Positions 18,457 to 27,411 of a DNA stretch of 64,000 bases are shown in pieces. The stretch covers positions 1,491,693 to 1,555,692 of the forward strand of contig NZ_JH651384.1 in NCBI RefSeq assembly GCF_000260135.1, given 5' to 3'. The notes under the pieces were generated by a model. That model was not told the DNA's origin. It did not search any database and saw only the letters and a program-made list of their open reading frames with translations. The translations under genes and the position numbers were made by a program. Every line of letters starts with the position of its first letter. Within the stretch, counting starts at the first letter, position 1. The DNA is from Thiothrix nivea DSM 5205 (GTDB lineage: Bacteria > Pseudomonadota > Gammaproteobacteria > Thiotrichales > Thiotrichaceae).

Positions 18457-19608
18457 TCAGGCAGACGTGGCAGGCTTCTTGCTGCTGGCACGGGTGATTT
18501 TAGGTTTGGCAACGGCCTTGGGTTTGGTATCAGCAGGCACTTCTTCAGCCTCAGCCTCAGCCTCAGCCTCAGCCTCAGGTGCTGTCTCTGGCATTGGAAC
18601 TGGTGCAGGAGCCGCCGCCATGGCATCAACCTTGCGCGCCAATTCCTGTAACTGCTTACGCAGGGAACGGTTTTCACGGCGGATTTCCTGCTGCTTCTGG
18701 AAAGCGGCGTTCATATCCTTGCGGGTTGGCAGATTGGCAGCCTCGTATGCACTATCCATCTCAGCATTGATGCCCTGCTTCAGCGTCATCAATGCATTCA
18801 CCAAATCGCCGTACACCACCTGATATTCATCCGTCATGGCGAACTTGCCATAGACCTCTTCATTTACATCCACCCATAAGTCGTAGAGTTCACGCAAGGT
18901 GTTGATCTTTTTGCCTTCCTCGCGCAGTTTGGTGACGCGTGCGCGCAAGGCAGTCACGGATTCAATACCCTGTTTGGCGAAAGCCTCCAGATAATCATCC
19001 ATCGCTTCCTGATAGTTAGCCCCCAGTTGCGCCAGCTCCTGCAAACGCTCTTGCGACTCACGGTTGAAACCGACCGCTGGAGTAGCGAGCATCTTGTGCA
19101 GTTGCTCCTGCCAGTTTTCGGAAGTCGGCATGTGGAAACCACCAGCACCCATTTGCTGGAATGCCTGCATTCCCATGCTTTCCAGCACGTGCTTCCAGCT
19201 ATCCAGTGCTGCCTGGCCAACGCCAAAACCATGGGCGGTATACTTGCCCGCTTCCAGCTGGGTGCAGCAATTGCGGAAACCGGCTTCCATCGCATCCATC
19301 CACGCATTCATGGCTTCTGCGCCGGTGGAGCCAGCTTTCTGCACGCTGTAGGCGTTTTCGGCGAGGTTCATATAGGTCTTGCCCATATCCACCATGCGCT
19401 GAAAAGCATCTGTAGATGCACCTGGCGTGGTGTGCTGACTGACCGCCTTCCACCATTGCTCCAGCCCTTGCGTCCAGGCTGGAACGCCCATGCCGGGCAT
19501 GGCTTGTGCACCAGGCTGCCCCATTTTGGCCAGATCCGACCAGGCATCCCAATAACGTTTTTGCGTGTCAGACCAATTTTTCATCATTTCTTCAGACCAA
19601 GCTTCCAT
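18457..19608 (-). CDS. phaE: Class III polyhydroxyalkanoate synthase subunit PhaE
   Basis: About 383 residues. It has an N-terminal Trp-rich helical region (MEAWSEEMMKNWSDTQKRYW), a conserved core (residues ~200-290, with LYDLWVDVNEEVYGKFAMTDE typical of PhaE) and a C-terminal coiled coil. The tail has an (AlaGlu)n tract encoded by a 6-bp tandem repeat and a Lys/Ala-rich end, perhaps for granule or nucleoid contact. PhaE is needed for class III PhaC activity. ATG 19608 has GGGAG upstream; ATG 19620 is possible but its GGAGG is directly adjacent. Confidence 0.92.
   Translation of the reverse strand: MEAWSEEMMKNWSDTQKRYWDAWSDLAKMGQPGAQAMPGMGVPAWTQGLEQWWKAVSQHTTPGASTDAFQRMVDMGKTYMNLAENAYSVQKAGSTGAEAMNAWMDAMEAGFRNCCTQLEAGKYTAHGFGVGQAALDSWKHVLESMGMQAFQQMGAGGFHMPTSENWQEQLHKMLATPAVGFNRESQERLQELAQLGANYQEAMDDYLEAFAKQGIESVTALRARVTKLREEGKKINTLRELYDLWVDVNEEVYGKFAMTDEYQVVYGDLVNALMTLKQGINAEMDSAYEAANLPTRKDMNAAFQKQQEIRRENRSLRKQLQELARKVDAMAAAPAPVPMPETAPEAEAEAEAEAEEVPADTKPKAVAKPKITRASSKKPATSA
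18545..18578. repeat. Hexanucleotide tandem repeat inside phaE
   Basis: About five in-frame copies of TCAGCC encode an alternating Ala-Glu tract near the PhaE C-terminus. The unit is a multiple of three, so slippage would change tract length without breaking the frame. Confidence 0.8.
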
Positions 19609-19797
19609 CACTGCTCCCATCCTCCGCGTAAAAAAGGTTGATTTTCACAAGCTTAACATGCTATTTTGTGCGTCGCAACATTGTTGACAGATTTACTCAT
19701 ATACGGCTTGCAAAAACAAACCGTAAGGTATTATTGTTGACAACTGTAGCATTACACCACAAGGATCAATAGGATTTTAACCCTGGGAGAACGTTTC

Positions 19798-20982
19798 ATG
19801 CGCGAAGATATTGTTATCGTGGCCGCAGGCAGAACTGCACTTGGTACTTTTGGCGGTTCCCTTTCCTCCATTCCTGCGTCCGAACTCGGCGCAAAAGTCA
19901 TTAAAGGGTTGCTGGAACGTTCCGGCCTGAAACCTGAGCAAATCAACGAAGTCATCCTCGGTCAGGTGCTGACCGCTGGTGTTGGCCAGAACCCTGCCCG
20001 TCAGGCAGTGTTGTCGGCTGGCCTGCCAGTGGAGGTTCCGGCCATGACCATCAACAAAGTCTGCGGCAGTGGCCTGAAAGCCGTACATCTGGCCTATCAG
20101 GCGGTGGCTTGTGGCGATGCTGACATCGTAATCGCGGGTGGCCAGGAAACCATGAGCGCTTCCGCCCACGTCCTGCCCGGTTCCCGTAACGGCCAGAAGA
20201 TGGGCGACTGGAAAATGGTCGACACCATGATCAAGGATGGCCTGTGGTGCGCCTTCAACGACTGCCACATGGGCATTACTGCCGAAAATATCGCCGGCCA
20301 ATACGGCTTCAGTCGTGAAGCGCAGGATGAATTCGCCGCTGGCTCCCAACAAAAAACCGAAGCAGCGCAAAAAGCTGGTGTATTCACCGATGAAATCATC
20401 CCGGTCGAAATCCCGCAGCGCAAGGGCGACCCGCTGGTGTTCGACACTGACGAATTCCCGCGTGCTGGCACCACTGCCGCCTCTCTGGCGAAACTACGCC
20501 CTGCCTTCAAAAAGGATGGCACTGTGACTGCCGGCAACGCTTCCGGCATCAACGACGGCGCGGCAGCCGTGGTTGTGATGACCGCTTCCAAAGCAAAAGA
20601 ACTCGGCCTGACCCCAATGGCACGTATCGTGTCGTTCTCCAGCGCGGGCGTTGACCCGGCCATCATGGGCACCGGCCCGATCCCCGCCACCACCAAATGC
20701 CTGGAAAAAGCGGGCTGGAGCGTGGCTGACCTTGACCTGATCGAAGCCAACGAAGCGTTCGCGGCACAGGCCATGTCCGTCAACGAAAGCCTTGGTTTCG
20801 ACCTGAACAAGGTCAACATCAGCGGCGGCGCGATTGCCCTCGGCCACCCGATTGGCGCATCCGGCGCGCGCGTGCTGGTCACCCTGCTGCATGGCATGAA
20901 GCGCACCGGCGCGAAGAAAGGTCTGGCGACGCTGTGCATCGGCGGCGGCCAGGGTGTGGCGATGGCAGTTGAAGCAATTTAA
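19798..20982 (+). CDS. phaA: Acetyl-CoA acetyltransferase (beta-ketothiolase) PhaA
   Basis: A 394-residue thiolase. The nucleophilic Cys is in [12 protein letters not shown] (about residue 88), the His in [10 protein letters not shown] and the second Cys in CIGGGQG. It condenses two acetyl-CoA into acetoacetyl-CoA, the first step of PHB synthesis. GGGAGA precedes the ATG. It is divergent from phaEC across a 189-bp gap that must hold both promoters, and is followed by phaB after 25 bp. Confidence 0.95.
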   Translation: MREDIVIVAAGRTALGTFGGSLSSIPASELGAKVIKGLLERSGLKPEQINEVILGQVLTAGVGQNPARQAVLSAGLPVEVPAMTINKVCGSGLKAVHLAYQAVACGDADIVIAGGQETMSASAHVLPGSRNGQKMGDWKMVDTMIKDGLWCAFNDCHMGITAENIAGQYGFSREAQDEFAAGSQQKTEAAQKAGVFTDEIIPVEIPQRKGDPLVFDTDEFPRAGTTAASLAKLRPAFKKDGTVTAGNASGINDGAAAVVVMTASKAKELGLTPMARIVSFSSAGVDPAIMGTGPIPATTKCLEKAGWSVADLDLIEANEAFAAQAMSVNESLGFDLNKVNISGGAIALGHPIGASGARVLVTLLHGMKRTGAKKGLATLCIGGGQGVAMAVEAI

Positions 20983-21007
20983 ATTATATTTTGAGGAGTA
21001 ATAATTC

Positions 21008-21736
21008 ATGAGTAAAGTTGCACTGGTAACAGGTGGTACTGGCGGTATCGGTAACGCCATTTGCAAGCAATTCGCGGCAGACGGCTACAAGGTTGTCACC
21101 ACCTATTTCGAGCCGGAAGAGCAAGCGAAAGCATGGCAGGAAAAGCAGGATTATGAAGTCACCATCTACCCATGCGATGTCAGCAGCTATGATGACTGCG
21201 TGAAACTGAAAGAAGCGGTGGAAGCCGATTTCGGCCAGGTCGACATCATCGTCAACTGCGCAGGCATCACCCGTGACGCCACCTTCAAGAAAATCACCCC
21301 GGCACATTGGGCAGCGGTGATGAAAACCAACCTTGACAGCATCTTTAATGTCACCCACCAATTCGTCAACCAGATGGCTGACCGTGGTTTTGGCCGCGTC
21401 ATCAACATCTCCTCCATCAATGGCCAGAAAGGCCAGTTTGGCCAGACCAACTACAGCGCGGCCAAAGCAGGCGTACACGGTTTCACCATGGCGCTGGCGC
21501 AGGAAGTCGCGCGCAAAGGCGTAACCATCAATACCCTGTCCCCTGGCTACATCGCCACGGAAATGGTGATGGCGATTGCCGAAGACGTGCGCAACAAGAT
21601 TATCGCGCAAATCCCGGTAGGCCGTCTGGGCACGCCGGAAGAAATGGCCGCGATCGTTTCCTTCCTGGCTTCTGACAACGCCGGCTTCATCACTGGCGCG
21701 AACATCTCCGCCAATGGTGGGCAATTCATCCATTGA
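21008..21736 (+). CDS. phaB: Acetoacetyl-CoA reductase PhaB
   Basis: A 242-residue short-chain dehydrogenase/reductase. The cofactor motif is TGGTGGIG, followed by NCAG and the catalytic Ser plus YSAAK (Tyr/Lys) with SSINGQKGQFGQTNYSAAK. It reduces acetoacetyl-CoA to (R)-3-hydroxybutyryl-CoA with NADPH. GAGGAG upstream is a good ribosome binding site. It forms the phaAB operon. Confidence 0.95.
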   Translation: MSKVALVTGGTGGIGNAICKQFAADGYKVVTTYFEPEEQAKAWQEKQDYEVTIYPCDVSSYDDCVKLKEAVEADFGQVDIIVNCAGITRDATFKKITPAHWAAVMKTNLDSIFNVTHQFVNQMADRGFGRVINISSINGQKGQFGQTNYSAAKAGVHGFTMALAQEVARKGVTINTLSPGYIATEMVMAIAEDVRNKIIAQIPVGRLGTPEEMAAIVSFLASDNAGFITGANISANGGQFIH

Positions 21737-21741
21737 TGACT

Positions 21742-21769
21742 GTAGGGGCGGAAGATTTTTCGCCCCTAC
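21742..21769 (+). terminator. Inverted repeat / terminator after phaB
   Basis: Stem GTAGGGGCG / CGCCCCTAC around an A/T-rich loop containing TTTTT. The sequence also resembles widespread REP-like intergenic palindromes of the GTAGGGGCGAA type, so it may be a dispersed repeat acting as a terminator. Confidence 0.65.
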
Positions 21770-21937
21770 CCCCTCCACAATCCCCTGTTCTTGCCAATCA
21801 TTCACCGCTTTTGTGCATAAAGGCATGGTTTTTGTGTGCATAACAAAACGTTAACCTATAGAATCAAACGCAGAAGCTGCACCAGAAGGCAGCCTGAAAA
21901 CCTGACTCACCACAGACTAGCCCTGACGAATGACCCT

Positions 21938-22390
21938 ATGGCCGAAGAACGCATTATCAAGAAATACCCTAACCGGCGCTTGTATGACACCACCCAGAGC
22001 TGCTACATCACCCTCAACGATGTGCGCGATCTGGTGTTGAAGGAACTCCCCTTCAAGGTGATCGACCGCCAGTCAGGTGAAGACATCACCCGCAGTATCC
22101 TGCTGCAAATCATCATGGAACAGGAATCGGGCGGGCAACCGCTGTTCAGCGCCGAAATCCTGGAGCAATTCATCCGCAACTATAGCGACACCACCCGCAA
22201 GGGTTTCACCGAATACATGGCGCAAAGCGTCCACCTGTTCAACCAGCAGCAAGCCGCCATGCAGGAGCAAATGCACAAGATTCTGGCGGGCACGCCACTG
22301 GATACCTGGCTGAAGGTGGGCGAGCAGAACATGCAGACGTGGCAGAAAATGCAGGAAAGTATTCTTTCCAATTTGCAGCCCAAGAAGTAA
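21938..22390 (+). CDS. phaR: PHB synthesis repressor PhaR
   Basis: From ATG 21938 it has 150 residues. The N-terminal PHB/PHA accumulation regulator DNA-binding domain is clear (IKKYPNRRLYDTTQSCYITL, residues ~6-25), followed by the PHB-binding C-terminal region with Gln/Met-rich helices. PhaR binds PHB granules and, when free, represses pha genes. The reading frame extends to 21836, but that part has no homology. Confidence 0.93.
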   Translation: MAEERIIKKYPNRRLYDTTQSCYITLNDVRDLVLKELPFKVIDRQSGEDITRSILLQIIMEQESGGQPLFSAEILEQFIRNYSDTTRKGFTEYMAQSVHLFNQQQAAMQEQMHKILAGTPLDTWLKVGEQNMQTWQKMQESILSNLQPKK

Positions 22391-22449
22391 GCAGCCGATA
22401 TTTACCCTCGTACAGATCAGGCTCTGTATGCAGCCTTCGGTGTGCCTGA

Positions 22450-22970
22450 GTGGGTATACGATGGCAGGCCAGACAAGTGACAAAACCCTGCCAACCGACG
22501 GCGTGGGATATGTTGCTGACCTGGACAAGCCAAATCACCATTACCCACGAACAAACATGGTATCTGACCCCACCGCGGCGCATCGGCATGCCCAAACTGC
22601 TGGCGGCTTTCCAGCAGTTTTTCCGCAAAAACGCCGAGAGCTGGATCAAGCGCTTCGCCCACAAGGAAGCTGGGCCGCAATTACTGCGGCAAGCCTTCCT
22701 GCAACGTATCATCAACGGCGGTGGGCGCATCAGCCGCGAATACGGGCTGGGCAGACGCCGCACCGACCTGTTCCTGGAATGGCCGGTCAGCGAAGCCGAC
22801 GGCTATCACGGTTAAGTCCAGCGGGTGGTGCTGGAGCTGAAAATCCTGCACAAATCACTGGAAGCCACGCTGGCGGAAGGACTGGACAAACAGCGGATTA
22901 CGCCGCCAAATGCAAGGCCGAAGAGGCTCACCTGATCATTTTCGACCGGCGGGAAAACATACCGTAGGAA
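22450..22970 (+). pseudogene. Decayed PD-(D/E)XK nuclease-like gene (C-terminal remnant)
   Basis: Frame +1 from 22450 encodes LLAAFQQFFRKNAESWI, then LLRQAFLQRIINGGGRISRE and GLGRRRTDLFLEWP. This pattern is known from the C-terminal PD-(D/E)XK-like domain of AAA-ATPase-like proteins. A TAA at 22813-22815 interrupts it. Homology continues in the same frame (VVLELKILHKSLEATLAEG, the E-x-K half of the active site). It then shifts near 22888-22900 into another frame (TADYAAKCKAEEAHLIIFDR). One nonsense codon plus one frameshift, and no recognisable ATPase part upstream, mark it as non-functional. The family name rests on motif memory only. Confidence 0.65.
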
Positions 22971-23016
22971 GAAAAAATCTGGCGACGTAATGAACACATT
23001 CACGGAACGACAATCA

Positions 23017-23162
23017 GTGTTTGGGGGCACTGCCATTAAGTTAAGCCCCGTAGGTCGGACTTCAGTCCGACATTCTTCATGTTTTGGCGGGGAAGTTGTT
23101 GGGCTGAAGCCCGACCTACAGCTAACCAAAATCCTTAACTTAATGGCAGTGGTGTTTGGGGG
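23017..23162. mobile_element. MITE-like element with 18-bp perfect TIRs and 11-bp direct repeats
   Basis: CACTGCCATTAAGTTAAG at 23028-23045 is exactly inverted at 23134-23151. The 124-bp element is flanked by identical GTGTTTGGGGG at 23017-23027 and 23152-23162, as expected for a target-site duplication. Inside are two near-identical palindromic units in opposite orientation (GTAGGTCGGACTTCAGTCCG at 23050 and the complement-like GGGCTGAAGCCCGACCTAC at 23101). There is no coding capacity. The parent transposase is not in this window; the TIR differs from both IS elements seen at 61-64 kb. Confidence 0.8.
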
Positions 23163-23437
23163 GGGTAGCCTGCCCCACAATACATGGATTCGCGTAGCCC
23201 ATTACGCGCCCTACACCTTCATGGATTAACCCTGGAAAGTTGTTTTCGTGCACGTTCCTAACACATCATCCACTTATCTGTTTTTTATTGCCGCCAAGCT
23301 CTTTTATGCTGGATCATTGCTGCATAATTTTTCATACGGCTTCTGCGCGGTCATGAACATATACCATAAAAAAGACTGAATAGACCATTGCTAGTAACGC
23401 TTACGCTCTGACAGACAAAACAACAAAGGCTAACAAC
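23163..23437. other. Gene-free leader before the surface-protein island
   Basis: No supported gene, RNA or repeat was seen between the MITE-like element and the first S74 protein gene. The stretch becomes A/T-rich toward 23437 and probably holds the promoter for the island; I cannot place it confidently. Confidence 0.4.
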
Positions 23438-25588
23438 ATGAATACCAAAAAGCTTCTCCTGGTCGCCACCATCCAATCTATCCTGCTGCTTTCCGCCACA
23501 CCTGTTTTTGCAGGCGATGTGGAAGTCACCCTACCCGCCGCAACCGACGCCTTCACGGTTGACCAGCCCGCCGGAACCGAACTGATGCGCGTCAACGGCG
23601 CTGGCAACGTCGGCATCGGCACGGCAACGCCCAGCGACGGCACTGCCAACGGCGGCCAATCTCTTAAGCTGGATGTAGAAGGTGCTGTCGGCGCCAAACA
23701 CTACTGCGACGAAAACGGCGAAAACTGCCAGACCGCCGCCAGCCTTGCCTCCGGGAACGCTGGTACTGCTATGGCTTTCAAGGTCACGAGTACCGACACA
23801 ACCACTGTTCAAACCCGTAACGAGTGGTGGAAAATGGATGCCGAATGGGATACAACAGCAGAAATCAACACTTTCAGCAACAGTACATTTGCCAATGGCG
23901 CTTTTACTGTTGGCGCGGGTGAAGGCGGTCTATACGAAATCTTTGCAAAAACCAACGTTGCAGCAGATGAAGGGCGAGACCAAACGACTATCCATGTCAA
24001 CGGATTAAGCGTCGGCAGCAGCTCCTATATTGACGGTCTTAGCGTTGTGCCCTCACCGGCTTATGCTCTGGTCAACCTAGTAGAAGGGGATACGGTTGAG
24101 ATATACGGACACTACAACCACAGCACAACCGATGCACGCAATAACTGTTCCATCAGTAGCTGCTACCTCACCTTACAGAAAATCGGCGCAGCCGCAACCG
24201 GCGGCGGCGCAGCCGATAACCTTGGCAACCATACCGCCACCCAGAACATCAACCTCGCCGCCAACAAACTGGTCGGCAACGGCGGTACGGAAGGTATCAC
24301 CATTGATGCCACCGGCAACGTCGGCATCGGCACCACCACCCCAAGAAATTCCCTCGATATCAGTAAGGACAGCGGCAATACAGAGGTTATCGTAAGTACG
24401 GATGATGCTTCTGAATCCCGCTTGGCCCTGCTTAACAGTGTCAGGCAATGGAGACTGCAAAATACAGCATCTGGTGGATTTTCCCTTTTCGATTCGACTG
24501 CCAACGCATCCAGAATATATGCCGATACCACTGGCAATGTCGGCATCGGCACAACAAGCCCGACAACAGATTTACAAGTCGCTGATACTGACAGCAGTGG
24601 TTATGCCCATTTACAGGTGGGTACAGGTACTACAGGTGGCATTCTGGAAGTCGCTGGCTCAACAGGCACAGCCACCCTGGCCGCCAAGGGCGGAACCCGT
24701 GGCGAAATGGAGCTGAGGGATATGGGAGCTACTGCTGACTTGCAACGCTCTGTCATACGCAATGACGATGGCAAAACCTATCTGGCAAATTTTACCGATA
24801 CCGGCACTCTCGTGAACTACGGCATGATGTTTGATCACGCGACTGGCAACGTCGGTATTGGCACGGCAACACCAGCCACAAAACTGCATGTAAATGGAAG
24901 CCTCGAAGTAGACAACGGCGGCGGGTCAATACTGCTGAAACGCAATACTGCATACACCACGGTGGGTCACGGCAATGGCATCATGTCTGGCGTTTCTCCA
25001 ACTGACAAAATGCTGGGTAATATTGGCTTCATCAATACCACCACGGATCCAGATGATCCTCAAGGGTCATTTTTCATACTTACCGACACCAATAATGATG
25101 GTGTTAGCAGTAATACAGAGCGTCACCTTGTTGTTACCCAGGCTGGCAAAGTTGGCATTGGAACAATGACACCTACAGAAAAACTGCACATCATCGGTGG
25201 AGTCAAATTTGAAGGTTTGGCAGCAGGGTCAACAGGAAACTACGTATGCCGCACCCCAGATGGCACTATTACACACGGCGGCTCCTGCTCCACTTCGGAC
25301 GTTCGCTTGAAAAAAGATATTCAGGTTGTGGAAGGTGCATTAGATAAGGTGAGTCAATTACAAGGCGTGACCTACACATGGAAAGATGAGGCACGCGGTA
25401 CACGTACCGAACTTGGCTTGATTGCCCAAGAGGTTGAGAAAGTGATTCCTGAAGTTGTTGATACCAGCAATGACGAGATGGGCACGAAAAGCATCCGTTA
25501 TGAAAACCTCGTGGCATTGCTGATCGAGGGGATGAAAGAACAGCAGCAACGCATTGAGGCGTTGGAAAAACAACTGAAACAACAATAA
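23438..25588 (+). CDS. Exported S74-chaperone (endosialidase-type) surface protein with C1q-like domain, copy 1
   Basis: 716 residues. The signal peptide cuts after FAG near residue 27. An N-terminal segment ([16 protein letters not shown]) is followed by a C1q/TNF-like jelly-roll (residues ~105-250; [26 protein letters not shown] and paired Cys). Next come several NVGIGTxxP strand repeats of the phage tail-fibre type and a C-terminal Peptidase_S74 domain. There the autoproteolytic Ser-Asp is in STSDVRLKKDI (codons 25295-25300), and ELGLIAQEVEKVIPEVV and a terminal coiled coil follow. S74 domains trimerise a fibre and then cleave themselves off. So the mature product is likely a trimeric surface fibre. 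The downstream paralogue starts 18 bp later. Confidence 0.85.
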   Translation: MNTKKLLLVATIQSILLLSATPVFAGDVEVTLPAATDAFTVDQPAGTELMRVNGAGNVGIGTATPSDGTANGGQSLKLDVEGAVGAKHYCDENGENCQTAASLASGNAGTAMAFKVTSTDTTTVQTRNEWWKMDAEWDTTAEINTFSNSTFANGAFTVGAGEGGLYEIFAKTNVAADEGRDQTTIHVNGLSVGSSSYIDGLSVVPSPAYALVNLVEGDTVEIYGHYNHSTTDARNNCSISSCYLTLQKIGAAATGGGAADNLGNHTATQNINLAANKLVGNGGTEGITIDATGNVGIGTTTPRNSLDISKDSGNTEVIVSTDDASESRLALLNSVRQWRLQNTASGGFSLFDSTANASRIYADTTGNVGIGTTSPTTDLQVADTDSSGYAHLQVGTGTTGGILEVAGSTGTATLAAKGGTRGEMELRDMGATADLQRSVIRNDDGKTYLANFTDTGTLVNYGMMFDHATGNVGIGTATPATKLHVNGSLEVDNGGGSILLKRNTAYTTVGHGNGIMSGVSPTDKMLGNIGFINTTTDPDDPQGSFFILTDTNNDGVSSNTERHLVVTQAGKVGIGTMTPTEKLHIIGGVKFEGLAAGSTGNYVCRTPDGTITHGGSCSTSDVRLKKDIQVVEGALDKVSQLQGVTYTWKDEARGTRTELGLIAQEVEKVIPEVVDTSNDEMGTKSIRYENLVALLIEGMKEQQQRIEALEKQLKQQ

Positions 25589-25606
25589 AATAATACGGGT
25601 TAAACA

Positions 25607-27340
25607 ATGAAAATCAATAAATTCCTGCTTTTTATGGCCGTCCAAGCCATCCTTGCCAGCACCTCTGCCATGGCAGGCGATGTGGAAATCACCCTGCCCG
25701 CAGCCACCGACGCCTTCACCGTTGACCAGCCCGCCGGAACCGAACTGATGCGCATCAACGGCAACGGCAACGTCGGCATTGGCACGGCAACGCCCAGCGA
25801 CGGCACTGCCAACGGCGGTCAAGCTCTGAAGCTGGATGTGGAAGGTGCTGTCGGCGCCAAACACTACTGCGACGAAAACGGCGAAAACTGCACCACCTCC
25901 GCCAGCCTTGCCGCAGGAAATGCCGGTACTGCGATGGCATTCAAAATCACTACTGACGACACCACGACCACCCAAACCCATAATGATTGGTGGAAAATGG
26001 ATACGGAATGGAGCGCCTCCCCGGAAATCAACAGTTTTGCGAACAGCACTTTCACCAACGGAACCTTTACCGTTGGCGCCGGAGAAGCAGGACTCTATGA
26101 AATTTTTGCAAAAACCAATATTTTTCAAGATGAAGGATCGGACTATACCGCAATTTACATCAATGGTATCAAGACAAGCACCAGCGCCTTCGTTGATGTC
26201 GCAAACGTCGTAACTTCATCAGCTTACACATTGGCCAACCTGAATGAGGGGGATACCGTCGAGGTCTACGGCTATTACAACCACAGCACCACAGACCAGA
26301 ACCTTAGCTGCTCGGTAGGCCGTTGCTACCTCACCTTGCAAAAAATCGGCGCAGCTGCGGGCGGTGGCGGTTCTGCCGACAACCTCGGCGATCATACGGC
26401 CACCAAAAACATTGACCTTGCTGCTAATAAGTTAGTCGGCAATGGTGGCACAGAAGGGATCATTATCAACGCTACTGGTAACGTTGGCATTGGCAACGCT
26501 GCACCATCAGGCAAGTTGGACGTAAAAGATGCTAACGGGGGTTTGGGCTTATTTGGTGGGGCAACCTTTGCCGTGCGAGATAGTGGCAATGTCTTGGTGA
26601 CGCGCAATACGAGTACCAATACAAGTAATCTGGGGCAAATCATCATGGAGCGTGGCAACGGTAGCGGGGACGACATGGCATTGACTACCGAATACGACGG
26701 TAGTAATGGTGTGCAATCCTTAGGTGTTGCTTCTGGTAATAATATGCTGATGAGCATTTTCAAAGGCGGCAAAGTAGGTATCGGTACAACCAACCCCGCC
26801 TCAAAACTGGAAGTTGAAGGTGGTGGTATCCGTACAAACTATAATGCAAGCTATGATGTCTGGATTCAGGGTGGCCCGACAACCGCAGGCGGTGATTCTC
26901 GAAACCTAGCACTGGTCGGTGCAATCGCTACAGGCAATGATCGGCTAGTTCTCAACTGGAACGGTGAATACAAAGATGGTACACAAGTCCAATCTAACTT
27001 GGCAGTTGCCGGAACCGTTACCCAAAGCTCTGATGAACGCCTGAAAACCGACATTCAGCCCGTCACGGAGGCACTGGCTAAAGTCAAGCAACTGCAAGGC
27101 GTCACGTTTAAATGGAAAGACCCTACCGGCAAGGACGCCGACACCCAACTTGGCCTGATCGCACAGCAGGTAGAAAAGGTCGTGCCAGAAGTGGTAGAAA
27201 CCGCTAATGATGAAGACAAAACCAAGAGCGTTTCTTACGCCAACCTCGTCGCCCTACTGATTGAGGGCATGAAAGAACAGCAAGCGCAAATCGAAGCGCA
27301 GCAGCAACGCATCGACGCACTCGAAGCCAAACTGAAATAA
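25607..27340 (+). CDS. Exported S74-chaperone surface protein with C1q-like domain, copy 2
   Basis: 577 residues, a tandem paralogue of the preceding gene. The signal peptide, N-terminal ~100 residues and C1q-like domain are close to identical in order and partly in DNA sequence. The middle fibre region is shorter and different. The C-terminal S74 domain carries [11 protein letters not shown] as the cleavage motif and ends in a coiled coil ([12 protein letters not shown]). The pattern of conserved head and tail with a variable shaft suggests recent duplication followed by shaft divergence. It probably forms a homotrimeric or mixed fibre with copy 1. Confidence 0.85.
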   Translation: MKINKFLLFMAVQAILASTSAMAGDVEITLPAATDAFTVDQPAGTELMRINGNGNVGIGTATPSDGTANGGQALKLDVEGAVGAKHYCDENGENCTTSASLAAGNAGTAMAFKITTDDTTTTQTHNDWWKMDTEWSASPEINSFANSTFTNGTFTVGAGEAGLYEIFAKTNIFQDEGSDYTAIYINGIKTSTSAFVDVANVVTSSAYTLANLNEGDTVEVYGYYNHSTTDQNLSCSVGRCYLTLQKIGAAAGGGGSADNLGDHTATKNIDLAANKLVGNGGTEGIIINATGNVGIGNAAPSGKLDVKDANGGLGLFGGATFAVRDSGNVLVTRNTSTNTSNLGQIIMERGNGSGDDMALTTEYDGSNGVQSLGVASGNNMLMSIFKGGKVGIGTTNPASKLEVEGGGIRTNYNASYDVWIQGGPTTAGGDSRNLALVGAIATGNDRLVLNWNGEYKDGTQVQSNLAVAGTVTQSSDERLKTDIQPVTEALAKVKQLQGVTFKWKDPTGKDADTQLGLIAQQVEKVVPEVVETANDEDKTKSVSYANLVALLIEGMKEQQAQIEAQQQRIDALEAKLK

Positions 27341-27354
27341 CAGCAAACGCATCG

Positions 27355-27375
27355 GTGGGGGTGCTTCGCCCCCAC
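27355..27375 (+). terminator. Hairpin between the S74 gene and the giant surface-protein gene
   Basis: Stem GTGGGGG / CCCCCAC with loop TGCTTCG, 14 bases after the stop. It has no T tract, so it may act as a processing or attenuation hairpin rather than a full terminator. Confidence 0.55.
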
Positions 27376-27411
27376 TATTGCCCTATCACAACAATAAACA
27401 GGTGCGTATCC

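Noticed and set aside
19684-19776. TTGACA-like boxes upstream of phaA considered as promoters
   Set aside because: TTGACA occurs at 19684 and 19737, but no convincing -10 box lies at proper spacing for either; no promoter is called.
23438-27340. Tail-fibre-like S74 proteins considered as part of a prophage
   Set aside because: Both have bacterial signal peptides, and no phage structural, lysis or integrase genes are nearby; tRNA genes are not adjacent.
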